A stretch of 64,000 nucleotides of DNA from UBA6168 sp041392505 (GCA_041392505.1 JAWKLX010000041.1:1-64000), one strand, 5' to 3'; shown: positions 45,766-54,633, counted from the first letter of the stretch. The notes: a model not told the origin generated them from the sequence alone. Numbers and translations are program-made.

Positions 45766-46395
45766 ATGGACATTAACCAAATTTTTAAGAACAATAAAAA
45801 ATGGATTAAGGCAAACCTCCAAATAGACGAGAATTATTTTGAAAACCTTTCTAAAGGGCAAACTCCACCAATCCTCTATATCGGCTGTTCCGATAGCCGG
45901 GTGACTGCGGAAGAAATGACCGGTGTAGAGCCGGGCGACATGTTCGTCCACCGCAACATCGCCAACATGGTCATCAATACCGACCTTAGTAGCCAGTCGG
46001 TCATCAACTACGCTGTTTCCCACTTAAAGGTGGACCACGTAGTTGTTTGCGGGCATTACTACTGCGGGGGGGTGAAAGCCGCCATGCAGTCGGCCGATCT
46101 TGGCATCCTCAACCCATGGTTGCGGGGAATCCGGGATGTTTATCGCCTGCATAAAAAAGAACTCAACGCTATTCAAGATGAAGAAAAAAGGTACAAACGC
46201 TTGGTTGAGCTCAATGTGCAAGAGCAATGCATCAATGTTATCAAAACGGCCGATGTGCAGAAGGCTTACCGCAGCAGGGGGATCACAGTGCACGGTTGGG
46301 TATTCGATATCCAAAGTGGTAAATTGATCGACCTGAAAATTGATTTTCAAAAAGAAATGGAAGGCATCCGGGAAATTTATCACCTCGATGACTAA
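45766..46395 (+). CDS. Beta-class carbonic anhydrase
   Basis: 209 residues from the ATG at 45766; an earlier in-frame ATG (45667) would add an unusual extension. It interconverts CO2 and bicarbonate with a zinc ion. Zn ligands and the Asp-Arg dyad are in place: Cys41-Ser-Asp43-Ser-Arg45 (YIGCSDSRV), His97 and Cys100 (GHYYCGGVKAA). It has no signal peptide, so it is cytosolic. It lies 166 bp after sulP on the same strand and is followed by a terminator, and it belongs with the DabA-type genes downstream. Confidence 0.97.
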   Translation: MDINQIFKNNKKWIKANLQIDENYFENLSKGQTPPILYIGCSDSRVTAEEMTGVEPGDMFVHRNIANMVINTDLSSQSVINYAVSHLKVDHVVVCGHYYCGGVKAAMQSADLGILNPWLRGIRDVYRLHKKELNAIQDEEKRYKRLVELNVQEQCINVIKTADVQKAYRSRGITVHGWVFDIQSGKLIDLKIDFQKEMEGIREIYHLDD

Positions 46396-46426
46396 CCTGA
46401 TTTTTTAGATTACCGCAATTTGAAAG

Positions 46427-46464
46427 AACCCAAATTTGGCTAAATGGCCGAGTTTGGGTTTTTT
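46427..46464 (+). terminator. Rho-independent terminator after the carbonic anhydrase
   Basis: AACCCAAA (46427-46434) pairs with TTTGGGTT (46453-46460), with an inner GGC/GCC stem and a T6 tail. It splits the sulP-carbonic anhydrase unit from the SulP-DabA unit. Confidence 0.85.
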
Positions 46465-46614
46465 GATGGGCATTTCTGAAAAAAAATCTTTGCATCGTTC
46501 AGGTATATAATTGTGTGTAGATGCCTGTTTCTAAAATATAATAAGCTGTATTTAGCCGCTTTCATTTATCTGTTTCGACCCGTCGCCTCTGGTTGTGAAG
46601 TATTTGTTAATGCT

Positions 46615-46646
46615 ATTGCTTGGTACGGTTTTGTAGGATATGTTTG
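46615..46646 (+). promoter_or_regulatory. Bacteroidetes promoter of the second small ORF
   Basis: ATTG (46615-46618, one mismatch to TTTG), 20 bp, then TATGTTTG (46639-46646), a full match to TAnnTTTG. It rules out the in-frame ATG at 46640, which lies inside the -7 element, and puts the start at 46667, 20 bases downstream. The arrangement copies that at 43337-43387. Confidence 0.7.
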
Positions 46647-46666
46647 CACCCTTTTTTAAATCCGAC

Positions 46667-47083
46667 ATGAAAAGTAACAAAGCTAAAGGCTTCCTAAAAG
46701 CCTTAATTCCTTTTTCCTTTCTGACTCTGAGCTTGCTGTGCAATGCTCTTACTTATCAGGACAGCTTTGCTTCTCACGAGACTACTTTCATAAGTTGCGA
46801 TGAAAACCTTTCATCAAATTGGCAACATGCCCCAATCATTAGTGGAAAAAACCCTTTCAATCGTTTGCTCGATTTTTACCTTTTAGGTATTGAGGAAGTG
46901 AACAACTTGGAAGAAAGCAATGAAGACTCAAAAGATGGAAGTTCGTTCACCGATGCCATTTTTGCCTTACGGCTCTCAGAAACAGTTTCCGCTAAAAATG
47001 CTCCTTTCGCTGTTACTTCTTGTGTATCCTGCCAATTAGTAAAGAAATTTATCCTCTTCCATTCCTTCAAGATAGACTGCTAA
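46667..47083 (+). CDS. Small exported protein upstream of the SulP-DabA fusion gene
   Basis: 138 residues from the promoter-determined start at 46667. A hydrophobic N-terminal segment (about 9-29, FLKALIPFSFLTLSLLCNAL) acts as signal peptide or anchor. It is followed by an acidic patch (EEVNNLEESNEDSKDGSS) and a CVSC motif near the end (SCVSCQLVKKF). No family is recognised, and it is not clearly homologous to the small ORF at 43387, only similar in layout (signal, acidic stretch, short tail) and in position before a SulP gene. Confidence 0.55.
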   Translation: MKSNKAKGFLKALIPFSFLTLSLLCNALTYQDSFASHETTFISCDENLSSNWQHAPIISGKNPFNRLLDFYLLGIEEVNNLEESNEDSKDGSSFTDAIFALRLSETVSAKNAPFAVTSCVSCQLVKKFILFHSFKIDC

Positions 47084-47166
47084 TCCAGCCCTTTTCCCTT
47101 TTCTGTTTAATCATGTTGTCCCTGGTTGGGCTGACGCATTTTTCACGTCCCCTATATCAAGTTGAA

Positions 47167-47229
47167 AAGAGCTTGACGCAGGTTTATGAATGTTGATTGA
47201 TACTGATCACAAACCTGCATCCAGCTCTT
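47167..47229 (+). promoter_or_regulatory. Long stem-loop before the SulP-DabA gene
   Basis: AAGAGCT (47167-47173) and GCAGGTTT (47178-47185) pair with AAACCTGC (47211-47218) and AGCTCTT (47223-47229) in order, a two-part stem with small internal bulges. It ends 25 bp before the ATG at 47255, so it may terminate the small-ORF transcript or control translation of the fusion gene. Confidence 0.55.
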
Positions 47230-47254
47230 ATCACCCCTTATAATTTTTTTAATT

Positions 47255-50200
47255 ATGTCTGATAAAAGCAAACAACCGAACGTACCCAAGGATTGGTTGG
47301 AAGGGTTGAAAGAGAATTTCTCTAAAGATGCCCCGTCCGGTTTTGTGGTGTTTTTGTTGGCTTTGCCCCTGAGCTTGGGCATTGCCAAAGCATCTGAGTT
47401 CCCTGCTGTGATGGGCTTGGTGACAGCCATTATTGGTGGCCTCGTAGCCACCTTTTTTGCAGGTTCAAAATTGACCATCAAAGGGCCTGCTGCTGGTCTG
47501 ATCGTTATTGTGGCTGGGGCCGTCACCGAATTCGGAGGTGGCGTGGAAGGTTGGAAACTGACGCTTGGTGTCATGGTTGTGGCAGGCCTCATTCAAGTCC
47601 TTTTTGGGGTATTGAAACTGGGCAAGCTCGTGGATTTTTTCCCACTGTCAGCCGTGCATGGTATGCTGGCAGCTATTGGCCTCATCATCATTGCCAAGCA
47701 AGTCCCTGTGCTCCTCAATGTGGATCCAGCACTGATGAAGGGAAAAGGGCCCTTGGCCTTATTTGCCGCCATCCCTGAATTTATCCAGCACCTCGATCCC
47801 AAAGTATCCATCATTGGGGTGGTGAGCTTGGTGATCATGTTGGGTTGGGCGAAGGTCAAACATTTCGCCTTGCGGCAAATACCTGCACCGCTGTTGGTGC
47901 TGATCTTTGCGATCCCCACTGGAATTGCAATGCATTTGGCGACTGAAGGCCCTTCTTACACCTTATTAAAGGTGGGCAACATCGTAGATCAGGTAGGGTT
48001 TAATGCAGATTTTTCAGGTGTCTCCCAGATGGGGATTTTTATAAAATACGTCATCATGGTGGCGCTCGTGGGCAGTCTGGAAAGCTTGCTGACGGTAAAG
48101 GCGATCGACCTGATGGATCCTTACAAAAGGAAATCCGATCCGAACAAGGACATCATTGCCGTGGGCGTGGCCAATACATTTGCCGCATTCCTCGGTGGCC
48201 TGCCGATGATCTCGGAAGTGGCGAGGAGCTCTGCCAATGTCATCCAAGGGGCTAAGACCCGCTGGGCGAATTTTTTCCATGGCATTTTCCTGCTGGTGTT
48301 TGCCCTGTTGGCCTATCCTTTATTGGAAAAAATACCCAACGCTGCACTAGCGGCCATGCTTATTGTGGTGGGCATCAACCTGACCCACCCCAAACATTTT
48401 ATCCATGCCTATAAAATTGGTGCAGAGCAGTTGGCCATCTTCGTAACGACCATTTTCTTCACCCTGTTTGAAGATTTGTTGGTTGGTATCGCAGCGGGCA
48501 TTGTCCTCAAAATCGTCATCCATGTTTTCCGCGGAGCTTCCTTGAAATCGCTGTTCAAAGCCGCTACCACGGTTACGACAGACGGTGATGAAGTACACGT
48601 GGAGTTGGGGGAAACGGCACTGTTTACCAACTACTTGGGGATTAAAAAAACACTAAACACGATCCCGGATGGGAAACAGGTTTTTATCAAATTGCCGAAT
48701 ACCAAACTGATTGACCACTCAGTGATGGAAAATCTCCACCATTATGAGACGGACTATTTTATGACTGGTGGGCAGGTTCATTTTGTGGGGCTTGACTTGC
48801 TCACGCCGCTGTCTGACCATCCGCTTTCAGCGAGGGTGAGAAATGGCAAATACGCTGCCTACCAAAAAGGCATGAAAGCAGCCTTGGCAGAGGACGTTGG
48901 CCACTTTGACGAAGCGCACGTTTTGCACGAGCTAAAGCACTATTTGCCATCACAAATGGCATTGAAAGACTTCGTCCACCACAACTCCCTCCATGCTTTT
49001 CAGGACAAGGAATTTTTCGAGGCTATTTTCAGCGCCTCCAAAATCTTTGGTATTCAGGTTACCTTCAACATTGATGAGTACCGCCAACTGTACAAGCAGG
49101 GCCGTATCAAGCCCGAAATTTTGGAGCGTGTTATCGTAGAAAACAAGGGCAAAGGACAGATCAATAATTTTCTCCAAAAAATGTTGGAGCAGCCCTACCA
49201 ACATACTTACGAACAGCGAGTAGGCCAACTACGGGCACAGTGGAAAAAAGAATACCAGTTCGACCTCGACAACCGGGTGCAGCCGTTCCTCTTCCGCATC
49301 ATCGGTAGCTACCTTGATCAGGGCATTGCGTTGTGGCATTTCCCCTTCGAAGATCAGGGGTTGATGAGTGCGGTCAGGACGTTGGAACAAAACAGTTATA
49401 CCAGCTTTTTCAAAAGCAAGCGGGTACGGAAATTGGCCCTTTCTGAAGACCTCAGTTTGGAAAAACTGTTGAAAATAGTGGTCGGTAAAAAGGCGTATTT
49501 CGAGCAATATATTTACGATCAACAATTTGCCCATAAAGGTTGGAGCGGCATCATCGGCGCCATTGAGGACAACCCCGGCACGCTACTGTACAAAAAGGAA
49601 ATTAGCCTGAAGGATTTTATCATGCTGGAGTTGTTATTGGAAATCGATGCCTTGGATAGGGCGTTTGGCACCAATTGGGAGCCCATCGCTACCAACGTCG
49701 ATGCTGCTCCGCAGCACTATTTCACCAAAATACAATCGACCGAACTGGACGAAGTGCTAAAGCTCTGGCAACTGGCTTTTGAATGGGATTACTACGATGG
49801 TGTACTGAGTGCGGTCGGCCATTTAGCCAAGAAAAAAAGGTTGGAAAAACCGGAGGAAAAGAGTTTTCAAGCGATGTTTTGCATCGACGATCGCGAGTGC
49901 TCCATCCGCCGTCATATCGAACAAGCTGATCTGAACTGTGAGACGTTGGGCGCTCCGGGCTTCTTTGGTGCGGCGTTTTATTTCCAGCCTTTCAACGGGA
50001 AATTTTATGAAAAACAAGCGCCTGCACCTGCCCAGCCTATCCATTTGATTAAGGAAATCGACGTGAAGGACAAACGCGGGCACGAGGTAATGCACAGCAA
50101 ACATTCGCACACGTTCTTCCGTGGGTTCATGGCTTCGCTGTCGTTGGGGCTTTGGGCGAGCGTCCGTTTGGTGCTGGATATTTTCCGCCCAAAAATGAAT

Positions 50201-51415
50201 GCCGACATTGCCGATGCATTTTCTCACATGAATATTGATGGAAGATTATTGATCGAAAACACCGACCCTGGACAAATCGAAAATGGCCTGCAGGTTGGCT
50301 ATACGGTTCCGGAAATGACCAAGGTGGTCGAAGGGCTGCTGCGGGGCATTGGGCTGGTCGATCATTTTGCACCGCTTGTGTATGTAGTGGCGCACGGCAG
50401 CAGCAGTGCCAACAACCCACACCACGGGGCGCATGATTGCGGGGCTTGCAGTGGTAGGCCAGGTGCGGTGAACGCCAGGGTCTTCGCCTTCATGGCCAAC
50501 CATCCAGAAGTCAGATCTGCACTGAAAGCGAAAGGTCTGCGCATTCCCGATAAAACACAGTTTGTCGGGGGGATGCACGATACGGCGAGTGATGAAATGG
50601 CTTTTTACGACACGCACATTTTGTCAAAAGAAAATGCCGTGAAGCACAAAGCCAATGTTGAAGTGTTTGAAACAGCGCTCGACCAAAACGCCAAGGAACG
50701 TGCCCGCCGTTTTGCTTCGATCGACATTAAGAAGGACATCAAGCACGTTCGCAACGAGATCAAAAAACGGTCGGTTTCTTATTTCGAACCCCGGCCTGAA
50801 CTTGGTCACGGTACCAACGCCCTTTGCTACGTGGGGGCTCGGGAACGGATGAAAGGTCTTTTCCTCGACCGCCGCGCCTTCCTCAATAGCTATGACTACC
50901 GCACCGATCCTGATGGGACTTATCTCCAACAAGTGATGGCTCCGCTGCCAGTGGTTTGCGGTGGCATCAACTTGGAATACTATTTTTCCAGAATGGATAT
51001 CGAGAAAATGGGGGCTGGTACGAAGTTGCCGCACAACGTGATGGGCTTGATTGGTGTAGCCAATAGTAGCGACGGCGACTTGCGCCCCGGCCTGCCACTC
51101 CAAATGGTAGAAAACCACGACCCCGTACGTTTGCTGTTGATGGTGGAACAACGTCCGGAAATCGTGCTGAAGGTCATTTCCACTTCTCCGGGTATGTACG
51201 ACTGGTTCGATAAGGGCTGGGTGCACTTAGCAGCGGTGTCGCCGGAAGATGGCAATGTGTATTATTTTGAAAATGGGAAATTCTCGTTGTACCATCCGGT
51301 GTCGGAGGTGAAGCACGCCCACGACATCCTCAACGTCATCGAAACGGCAGAGGAAATGAAATCGAACCACATCCTCGATGCCACAAAAGAGAATATCCCT
51401 GTTCATCTTTATTAA
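47255..51415 (+). CDS. SulP transporter fused to DabA (DUF2309) zinc protein
   Basis: 1386 residues, far longer than either family alone. Residues about 15-445 form a SulP membrane domain (SGFVVFLLALPLSLGIAKASE, GSKLTIKGPAAGLIVIVAG), about 455-545 a STAS-like domain, and about 565-1386 a complete DabA. DabA's four zinc ligands are preserved: Cys876-Ile-Asp878 in MFCIDDREC, His1047 in VAHGSSS and Cys1062 in AHDCGAC; the 15-residue His-Cys spacing matches characterised DabA. DabA with DabB captures CO2 as bicarbonate using the ion gradient. A tethered SulP could import bicarbonate next to DabA. dabB follows 88 bp later across a palindrome. The fusion reads through without any stop or frame break. 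Confidence 0.93.
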   Translation: MSDKSKQPNVPKDWLEGLKENFSKDAPSGFVVFLLALPLSLGIAKASEFPAVMGLVTAIIGGLVATFFAGSKLTIKGPAAGLIVIVAGAVTEFGGGVEGWKLTLGVMVVAGLIQVLFGVLKLGKLVDFFPLSAVHGMLAAIGLIIIAKQVPVLLNVDPALMKGKGPLALFAAIPEFIQHLDPKVSIIGVVSLVIMLGWAKVKHFALRQIPAPLLVLIFAIPTGIAMHLATEGPSYTLLKVGNIVDQVGFNADFSGVSQMGIFIKYVIMVALVGSLESLLTVKAIDLMDPYKRKSDPNKDIIAVGVANTFAAFLGGLPMISEVARSSANVIQGAKTRWANFFHGIFLLVFALLAYPLLEKIPNAALAAMLIVVGINLTHPKHFIHAYKIGAEQLAIFVTTIFFTLFEDLLVGIAAGIVLKIVIHVFRGASLKSLFKAATTVTTDGDEVHVELGETALFTNYLGIKKTLNTIPDGKQVFIKLPNTKLIDHSVMENLHHYETDYFMTGGQVHFVGLDLLTPLSDHPLSARVRNGKYAAYQKGMKAALAEDVGHFDEAHVLHELKHYLPSQMALKDFVHHNSLHAFQDKEFFEAIFSASKIFGIQVTFNIDEYRQLYKQGRIKPEILERVIVENKGKGQINNFLQKMLEQPYQHTYEQRVGQLRAQWKKEYQFDLDNRVQPFLFRIIGSYLDQGIALWHFPFEDQGLMSAVRTLEQNSYTSFFKSKRVRKLALSEDLSLEKLLKIVVGKKAYFEQYIYDQQFAHKGWSGIIGAIEDNPGTLLYKKEISLKDFIMLELLLEIDALDRAFGTNWEPIATNVDAAPQHYFTKIQSTELDEVLKLWQLAFEWDYYDGVLSAVGHLAKKKRLEKPEEKSFQAMFCIDDRECSIRRHIEQADLNCETLGAPGFFGAAFYFQPFNGKFYEKQAPAPAQPIHLIKEIDVKDKRGHEVMHSKHSHTFFRGFMASLSLGLWASVRLVLDIFRPKMNADIADAFSHMNIDGRLLIENTDPGQIENGLQVGYTVPEMTKVVEGLLRGIGLVDHFAPLVYVVAHGSSSANNPHHGAHDCGACSGRPGAVNARVFAFMANHPEVRSALKAKGLRIPDKTQFVGGMHDTASDEMAFYDTHILSKENAVKHKANVEVFETALDQNAKERARRFASIDIKKDIKHVRNEIKKRSVSYFEPRPELGHGTNALCYVGARERMKGLFLDRRAFLNSYDYRTDPDGTYLQQVMAPLPVVCGGINLEYYFSRMDIEKMGAGTKLPHNVMGLIGVANSSDGDLRPGLPLQMVENHDPVRLLLMVEQRPEIVLKVISTSPGMYDWFDKGWVHLAAVSPEDGNVYYFENGKFSLYHPVSEVKHAHDILNVIETAEEMKSNHILDATKENIPVHLY

Positions 51416-51486
51416 TGGATAATGGACAATTGACAATGGATAATTGAAATAATTGTCAATTATCCACTGTCCATTGTCCATTATCA
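51416..51486. repeat. Dispersed palindrome between the dabA fusion and dabB
   Basis: The arm 51416-51447 (words ATAATGGACAATTGACAATG) and the arm 51456-51486 form a roughly 31-bp near-perfect hairpin with loop aataattg. It starts one base after the dabA stop and ends 16 bp before the dabB ATG. Such attgtccattatcc-type hairpins are common in Bacteroidota genomes. It lacks a T tail on the coding strand and could process or attenuate the message. Confidence 0.75.
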
Positions 51487-51502
51487 ACTGTCAATTAAAA
51501 AA

Positions 51503-53371
51503 ATGGAATCATTACTTCCGATCTTATTAATAACGCCCCTTGTTGGCTTGTTGGTCAGCTATTGTTTTTCCAACAAGGATGAGAAGCCCATCTTTTGGGC
51601 GACCACCTTAGGGGTTGGGGCCAATTTTTTGACCCTTATAGCTATCACCTGTTTTTGGGTTCTCCATGATTTTGCATCTATGTTTTTTCATGGGCCCGTG
51701 CTGTACCATGCGACAGAGACGGAGTTTGCCATCAATTTTTTCCTCGATGGCTACTCGCTGACTTATCTGATGATTGCTACTTTTTTGACCCTGATCGTGA
51801 CTGTTTTTAGCAAGTCCTACATTCACCGGGAAAAGGGGTACAAGCGGTTTTTCAACAACCTGTTATTCTTTTATTTTGGTTTGGTGATGGTGCTGCTGGC
51901 CGGCAATTTGGAAACGCTTTTTGTGGGTTGGGAAATACTCGGACTGACGTCGTTTTTCCTGATCGGTTTTTACCGGGAGCGTTATTTGCCCGTAAAAAAT
52001 GCACTGAAAGTGGTGTCGCTCTACCGGGTTGCCGATGTGGCTTTGTTGCTTGGTATCTGGGTGTGCCATCATTACTTTGGGCATAGCATCAACTTTGCGG
52101 AGGTAGATGGTTTGCATAATCCACAGCCACATATCATGCACGAAAGTTTTTACCTGTTTTTCATTCCTAGTATGTTCTTGTTGGCAGCGATGGTTAAATC
52201 GGCACAAGTTCCATTTTCCTCTTGGCTGCCCCGTGCGATGGAAGGGCCAACGACTTCGAGCGCTGTTTTTTATGGTTCGTTGTCGGTGCATATCGGAGTG
52301 TACCTGTTGATTCGTACAGCTCCGTTTTGGGAGGAAAACCTGTTGTTTCAAGTACTGATTGGTGCGGTGGGTTTGGTTACGGTCATTATGGCGACTATTA
52401 CGGCCCGCGTGCAGTCGTCCATCAAAACGCAGATCGCTTACTCATCCATTGCCCAGATCGGGCTGATGTTCATTGAAGTGGCTTTTGGCTGGTATGGGTT
52501 TGCGGTTTTCCACTTCGCCTGCAACGCCTTGTTGCGCAGCCACCAATTATTGGTGTCTCCGTCCATTTTGAGTTACCGTATCCACGATCAATTTTTTCAC
52601 TTTTCGCCTCCAGCCGCACAATCAACAGAAGGGGTTTGGGGCAAGATGAAACTATCGTTTTACATGCTGGGCATCAAGGAATTCCACCTCGATAGTTTTA
52701 TGTATCACTACCTCTGGAATCCATTGAAAAGGTTAGGCAATTTGTTCCGTTTTATGAACGACCGGACGACTTATGTTTTTGCGCTGCCGCCTTTTTTGAT
52801 GGGCTTGTATGCCGTATATCACAAAGATTTGTTGCCGGATTGGCTGCTCCACCATTTACCAGAAGCATTTGCCTTGGCCGGTTTGGCATTTATCCTCAAA
52901 GCATTTGTGGAAAGGAAATCTGCCCTGACCGCTTGGGTGCTGATCGTGGTGAACCAATTGTACCAATCGCTGGCATTCGGTTTCAACGAGCAATTTGATT
53001 TCCACCAAGTGCATATTTACTTGAGCGGTATTTTCATTTCAGCGGGTGTCGGCATTTATGCCATCAATAAATTGAGGAACAGTAACCAAGACGTGTCCTT
53101 GGACAAATTCCACGGCCATTCTTATGAATATCCAATTTTGGCCATTGTCTTTGTCATCGCTTGCCTTGGGCTGGCTGGGTTTCCGATCACACCGACCTTT
53201 ATTGGTGAGGATTTGATGCTGGGTCATATCCACGAAAACCAATTCCCGCTACTGGTTTTGGTCGTTTTAAATTTAATCCTCGACGGCTTGGTGATTTTCA
53301 GGATTTATTCAAGATTGTTTCTCGGACAGCATAAAAAAGGTTACCACGAAGTGGCGTATCGGTCATCGTGA
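51503..53371 (+). CDS. NuoL/MrpA-type proton-conducting subunit, DabB
   Basis: A 622-residue membrane protein of about 14-16 segments in the NADH:quinone/Mrp antiporter family (PF00361). Proton-channel residues are visible: Glu in GNLETLFVGWEILG (TM5), Lys in MVKSAQVPFSSWLPRAMEGP (TM7) and the TARVQSSIKTQIAYSSIAQIG segment. No other nuo or mrp subunit is nearby. The position right after DabA identifies it as DabB, which supplies the ion current for DabA. It lies within the same strand run of inorganic-carbon genes, and no terminator is seen before the hairpin at 53397. Confidence 0.88.
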   Translation: MESLLPILLITPLVGLLVSYCFSNKDEKPIFWATTLGVGANFLTLIAITCFWVLHDFASMFFHGPVLYHATETEFAINFFLDGYSLTYLMIATFLTLIVTVFSKSYIHREKGYKRFFNNLLFFYFGLVMVLLAGNLETLFVGWEILGLTSFFLIGFYRERYLPVKNALKVVSLYRVADVALLLGIWVCHHYFGHSINFAEVDGLHNPQPHIMHESFYLFFIPSMFLLAAMVKSAQVPFSSWLPRAMEGPTTSSAVFYGSLSVHIGVYLLIRTAPFWEENLLFQVLIGAVGLVTVIMATITARVQSSIKTQIAYSSIAQIGLMFIEVAFGWYGFAVFHFACNALLRSHQLLVSPSILSYRIHDQFFHFSPPAAQSTEGVWGKMKLSFYMLGIKEFHLDSFMYHYLWNPLKRLGNLFRFMNDRTTYVFALPPFLMGLYAVYHKDLLPDWLLHHLPEAFALAGLAFILKAFVERKSALTAWVLIVVNQLYQSLAFGFNEQFDFHQVHIYLSGIFISAGVGIYAINKLRNSNQDVSLDKFHGHSYEYPILAIVFVIACLGLAGFPITPTFIGEDLMLGHIHENQFPLLVLVVLNLILDGLVIFRIYSRLFLGQHKKGYHEVAYRSS

Positions 53372-53396
53372 TCGGTGGAATGGAATTAAGTATTAG

Positions 53397-53479
53397 GGTG
53401 TTTAGGTATTATGGTACAATCGATAAGTCATGGTACTATAATACCTAAATACCGTAATACCTAATTACCATAATACCGT
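53397..53479. repeat. Imperfect palindrome of ggtatttaggtatt type after dabB
   Basis: GGTGTTTAGGTATTATGGTAC (split: 53397-53400 and 53401-53417) pairs with 53433-53453 at 19 of 21 positions, followed by a degenerate third arm (to 53479) of the same words. It sits 25 bp after the dabB stop and may end that transcript. The rest of 53480-53558 shows nothing notable. Confidence 0.6.
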
Positions 53480-53558
53480 CTAAATTTCTCTTCTTTGTAC
53501 TCTAACGGGTGGGGTGGTTTTCGATAAAATCACTCTGCCCTATTTCCAAAAATAAATA

Positions 53559-54311
53559 ATGATGAAAAATAAATTGGCAATTTTTGCCCTACTTTCTGTT
53601 TGTTTTTTCCAAAATATAAATGCCCAAACGGCCAAGCAATTTGGCTCATGGTGGATGTATTTTGGCAACCATAAATTAAGTGAAAAATTTAGCCTGCATA
53701 CCGAGTACCAATTCCGGCGAAGTGATTTTGCCAAGGATTGGCAACAGTCGCTCATGCGGGTCGGGTTGGATTATCATTTACCCAAAAAGGCCATGCTCAC
53801 GGCGGGCTACGGGTGGATTGTCTCCTTCCCTTACGGTGACCAGCCCATTGCAACCAAGGTGAACGAGCACCGCATTTGGCAGCAGCTCGTTTTACAGGAA
53901 AACCTCGGGCGTTTTTATTTCCATCACCGCTATCGGTTGGAGCAGCGCTTTATCGAAAATGCTTCCTTGGATGAAAATGGGGATCGGGTCGTGGATGGCA
54001 ACAAATTCCGGCAGCGGGCACGCTACCGGTTCCTTATTTCCATTCCTATTTCCAAAAAGACAATGGAGGATAATACGTTGTTTTTCAGTACTTACGAAGA
54101 GGTTTTTCTCGGTTTTGGCAAAGGCATCCAGAAAAATGTCCTCGACCAAAATCGCCTATATTTTGCACTGGGCTGGCGTTTTGATAAAGACTTTAATGTG
54201 CAATTAGGGTACCTGAACCACTATGTCATCAAGGGCGATGGTGCACACAAGGAAATGAACCATACCTTGCAAGCGGCGGTAACTTATAATTTCGATTTGC
54301 AGAAGAAATAA
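53559..54311 (+). CDS. DUF2490 family outer-membrane protein
   Basis: A 250-residue exported barrel: signal peptide about 1-22 (INAQ), then strands with the DUF2490 hallmarks FGSWWMYFGNHKLSEKFSLH, EYQFR, GYGWIVSFPYGDQP, NEHRIWQQLVLQE and YHRYRLEQRF, finishing with an NHYVIKGDGAHKEMNHTLQAAVTYNFDLQKK strand-turn region. The family is of unknown function in the outer membrane of Bacteroidota. The stop codon overlaps the left arm of the palindromic element at 54310-54539. Confidence 0.8.
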   Translation: MMKNKLAIFALLSVCFFQNINAQTAKQFGSWWMYFGNHKLSEKFSLHTEYQFRRSDFAKDWQQSLMRVGLDYHLPKKAMLTAGYGWIVSFPYGDQPIATKVNEHRIWQQLVLQENLGRFYFHHRYRLEQRFIENASLDENGDRVVDGNKFRQRARYRFLISIPISKKTMEDNTLFFSTYEEVFLGFGKGIQKNVLDQNRLYFALGWRFDKDFNVQLGYLNHYVIKGDGAHKEMNHTLQAAVTYNFDLQKK

Positions 54312-54539
54312 TTAACTCATGTTACGCACTCAATGCGGAGCAGCATAACCCTCGCTTCTTGAAACGATCCAACGTGCTCCTCCAAGGGTTTCTAAGGGGC
54401 GGTGTCGTCCCGATGCATCGGGACGACACCGCCCTTAAAACCCTTGGAGAGCCGAGCAGAAAGACAAATCAATGCTTGAATGATCGTTCGGCCCGCAGGG
54501 ATTGGGGATTAGTTGTGTTCTGCGTAACATCAGTAATTA
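54310..54539. repeat. Nested palindromic element, 230 bp, copy 2
   Basis: Outer arms (AATTAACTCATGTTACGCA 54310-54328 against TGCGTAACATCAGTAATTA 54521-54539, with one mismatch and one gap) enclose a near-perfect 66-bp palindrome (54382-54447, stem base CCAAGGG, core GGGGCGGTGTCGTCCCGATG). The flanks gtgctcctcc and gccgagcag match the copy at 4412-4647 in reverse-complement orientation. Confidence 0.75.
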
Positions 54540-54561
54540 AAAATTAATGGAGGGATAAATT

Positions 54562-54633
54562 AAAACGCAGATGACATCGACTGAGCGGACTTATCTTTTT
54601 AAATCCGTCTAATCCGTGTCATCTGCGTTCCAA
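54562..54633. repeat. Inverted repeat of the atccgtgtcatctgcgtt family
   Basis: AACGCAGATGACA (54564 onward) is complementary to TGTCATCTGCGTT (up to 54631), with weaker pairing continuing inward (about 28-bp arms, several mismatches) around a T-rich loop. It is a dispersed Bacteroidota repeat of unknown role, next to the stop of the small membrane protein gene (54660), where it may serve as terminator. A partial relative is near base 31-58. Confidence 0.6.

Noticed and set aside
47255..51415. The SulP-DabA fusion as an assembly artefact joining two genes
   Set aside because: The linker region (about residues 545-565) is in frame with no stop, homopolymer or repeat at the joint, and the STAS-like part runs smoothly into DabA.
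54359..54547. 62-residue frame on +
   Set aside because: Entirely within the palindromic element at 54310-54539.
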